DNA of 5,372 nucleotides from Rickettsiales bacterium. Lineage in GTDB: Bacteria > Pseudomonadota > Alphaproteobacteria > Rs-D84. Location: the NCBI GenBank assembly GCA_031263295.1, contig JAISGC010000034.1:1-5372 (forward strand), in the 5' to 3' direction. The notes below the pieces were generated by a model. The model did no database searches, was not told the DNA's origin, and worked only from the letters and a program-made list of their open reading frames with translations. A program made the position numbers and the translations under genes. Below are positions 3,822-5,372 of the stretch, piece by piece (the first letter of the stretch is position 1; each line of letters begins with the position of its first letter).

Positions 3822-5372
3822 ATGAGAAAAATAATCGCCGTTTTGACGATGCTTTTGTGCGCGCAGCTGCTGCCGCAACCCTCGCACGCGGCATACGAAT
3901 GCACGACTACATACACATCTTGCAGCGGCAAAGCCGATGTAAGCAACGCATACAGTAGCTATGCTCTTTCTCCATCGCCGAGCGTGACGGGGAGTCAGTG
4001 TATACCAAAATGTAAGGATGGAACCTGGAAGCAGGGGAATGTATGCCAATCTGCATGCAATAGTGGGCAATATAAATATATCGATCCTGTATATGGACAA
4101 ATTTGTCTTTCATCTTGTCCGGCTGGGTATGGTTGGGAAAGCGATAGAATATGTCAAAAGAAAGCAGGATCGTATTGGGACGAAGACTTCCTTGAATTTC
4201 TAGATTGTTCAGAAGGTAGTTACTGCGACGGATATAATATAAGACCATGTCAAGCCGGCTATTATTGCCCCGGATTATCTACTGATCCGATGGGCAAGCC
4301 ATTGAATCCAGCATCTGGATGTTCTGCCATGCAACCGTGTAAATGTGCTGCTGGAAGCTTTTGTCCAGAAGGATCAAAGGTATCAACAGGAAAACCCATA
4401 AACACTTTTGCTAGTGGCTCATATTCATGCAATTATCAAACAGACTGCACCTGCGCTGCGGGATATTATTGCCCCGCAACATCGACAGCTCCGACCGGAA
4501 AGCCGGTTGAAAGCTATGAGGGCGGAAGTGGCAGTTGTGGCGTCAATGGAAGCAATAACATAAATTGCGCCTGCACAGGCGGCGGAACCAATTCTTGCAA
4601 ATGCCCGAACCAGACATTCTGCGGCGCTGGCGCCGGCGCGCCGACTTTGTGCAGCACCTTATCCGGCGTATCGCCCGCGGGTGGTGTCTATGCCTCCGTT
4701 CCGACCGCCGATGCTGCGCTTGCGACCGCCGCCACTGCCTGCAAATACACCGGGCCGGATAAAATCAACTTGACCGGATGCGAATCCGAGGCAGGCAAAA
4801 ATGACGCAAAGGCCTTATCGGACACGGTCTCCTATACCACCTCTTGGCCTGCAAATGAATATTCATATGTCGCCAAGGCCGGATACACTATCGCCGCCGC
4901 GCCCGTCGCCGGAAATTATTCCACCGCCCAATGCACGGCCTGCGCGGGGAATAATTGGTCACTGGGCGGCCTGGTAACCAGTTGCTCCCAGTGCATAGCG
5001 AATTACGAAATCAAGGGCGCCGACCACACGACCTGGGCGAAATGCGAGCAGACCTGCACCCCCGGGCGATGGATAGAATCGAAGACCGCGCCCACGACTG
5101 GTCCCGACACATCGAAATGCGCGGATGTCGGCGTCGAATACTGGGGCGAGGCGGCCAATACCACAGTCTATCAGTCAAGCGCGACCGAGGGCAACCTTCT
5201 CGGCCGCAACCATTGCCCGGTCAACTATCGCGGGGGCTCCAAGACGGATAAATCCGCCGAAAATCAATGCCAGACGGAATGCTCGGCCGGGACAATTGTG
5301 GCCGCCGCGAACGCCGCCTGCACGACGCCGGAGACGCTTGGGACAGAAGCGCGGAAATGGTGGTTCTCATTG
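3822..5372 (+). CDS. secreted cysteine-rich repeat protein, N-terminal 517 residues (runs off the window)
   Basis: The frame is open from ATG 3822 to the last base without a stop. Residues 1-23 form a Sec signal peptide: R-K, a hydrophobic core (I-I-A-V-L-T-M-L-L-C-A) and a likely signal-peptidase I site after S-H-A, before A-Y-E-C. By my count the visible part has 42 cysteines, so extensive disulfide bonding outside the cytoplasm is expected. Residues 143-277 hold degenerate repeats with C-x-C-A-A-G-x-[FY]-C-P and a following G-K-P, like eukaryotic-type GCC2/GCC3 (ephrin-receptor-like) modules. Residues 371-500 use other spacings (C-x-x-C at 371/374 and 388/391), with aromatic segments such as V-E-Y-W-G. 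No enzyme motif, membrane anchor or barrel is visible; these could lie downstream. A surface, adhesin-like or matrix role is inferred. GC content rises from about 42% (4081-4260) to 62% (4921-5100) by hand count, suggesting mosaic origin. Confidence 0.88.
   Translation, partial: MRKIIAVLTMLLCAQLLPQPSHAAYECTTTYTSCSGKADVSNAYSSYALSPSPSVTGSQCIPKCKDGTWKQGNVCQSACNSGQYKYIDPVYGQICLSSCPAGYGWESDRICQKKAGSYWDEDFLEFLDCSEGSYCDGYNIRPCQAGYYCPGLSTDPMGKPLNPASGCSAMQPCKCAAGSFCPEGSKVSTGKPINTFASGSYSCNYQTDCTCAAGYYCPATSTAPTGKPVESYEGGSGSCGVNGSNNINCACTGGGTNSCKCPNQTFCGAGAGAPTLCSTLSGVSPAGGVYASVPTADAALATAATACKYTGPDKINLTGCESEAGKNDAKALSDTVSYTTSWPANEYSYVAKAGYTIAAAPVAGNYSTAQCTACAGNNWSLGGLVTSCSQCIANYEIKGADHTTWAKCEQTCTPGRWIESKTAPTTGPDTSKCADVGVEYWGEAANTTVYQSSATEGNLLGRNHCPVNYRGGSKTDKSAENQCQTECSAGTIVAAANAACTTPETLGTEARKWWFSL
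4248..4652 (+). repeat. in-frame degenerate Cys-rich repeats, three to four units
   Basis: Units start at about 4248, 4338, 4446 and 4566 (residues 143, 173, 209 and 249). The shared pattern is C-x-C, five residues, then C-P and, in units 1-3, G-K-P followed by a hydrophobic residue (158-161, 190-193, 226-229). Unit 1 lacks the leading C-x, and unit 4 is decayed, with C-x-C-x5-C at 259-267 and no G-K-P. Unit lengths are about 30, 36, 40 and 29 residues. Units 1 and 3 share an identical 13-base stretch (4260-4272 and 4464-4476) encoding Y-Y-C-P; otherwise the DNA has diverged, so the duplication is not recent. Confidence 0.8.

Noticed and set aside
3849..3860. Lipoprotein lipobox around Cys13 of the Cys-rich protein
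   Set aside because: The residues before Cys are M-L-L; the -1 position must be small (Gly, Ala or Ser). The Cys is inside the hydrophobic core, and a signal-peptidase I site follows at S-H-A.
3907..4248. Minus-strand open frames opposite the Cys-rich gene
   Set aside because: They overlap a signal-peptide-bearing frame with a good ribosome binding site that is open to the window end; their products show no family features.

Overview
The window looks like chromosomal DNA from an alphaproteobacterium, probably an uncultured or host-associated lineage. The main clue is the enoyl-ACP reductase, whose segments (for example NELKGRY-DTSR and PNYNVMGVAK) follow the alphaproteobacterial FabI pattern. 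The coding DNA is mostly GC-rich and intergenic stretches are AT-rich. Every complete gene ends in TAA, yet prfB keeps its UGA frameshift site, so UGA is still a stop codon here. The genus cannot be named from the sequence alone.

Layout. Positions 1-526 (+) hold the 3' end of a gene cut by the window edge, tentatively a SAM-dependent methyltransferase. It converges on a minus-strand block of a GT-D-fold glycosyltransferase (576-1478) directly downstream of fabI (1480-2289), with one base between them, so the two are very likely co-transcribed. Upstream of fabI is a compact divergent control region (2290-2419) with two back-to-back sigma70-like promoters around a small dyad. The rightward promoter drives a 56-residue membrane protein (2420-2590), whose stop codon directly abuts the stop of prfB on the other strand. 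prfB (release factor 2, 2591-3659, minus) has an intact +1 programmed frameshift site and a promoter placed so that its mRNA would be essentially leaderless.

Between prfB and the last gene lies a 72-bp near-perfect palindrome built from ten heptamers (consensus GACTAAC / GTTAGTC), with a predicted promoter close to each end. The right third (3822 to the window edge) is the first 517 codons of a large secreted, very cysteine-rich repeat protein. Its first half is AT-richer than its second half.

How the parts fit. fabI and prfB are housekeeping genes (fatty-acid synthesis and UAA/UGA termination). The glycosyltransferase, the possible methyltransferase and the secreted Cys-rich protein suggest cell-envelope and surface functions. 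The most unusual items are the heptamer palindrome, the leaderless prfB promoter, the holin-like small ORF and the mosaic Cys-rich exported protein. No CRISPR array, rRNA, tRNA, transposase or phage structural gene was seen.
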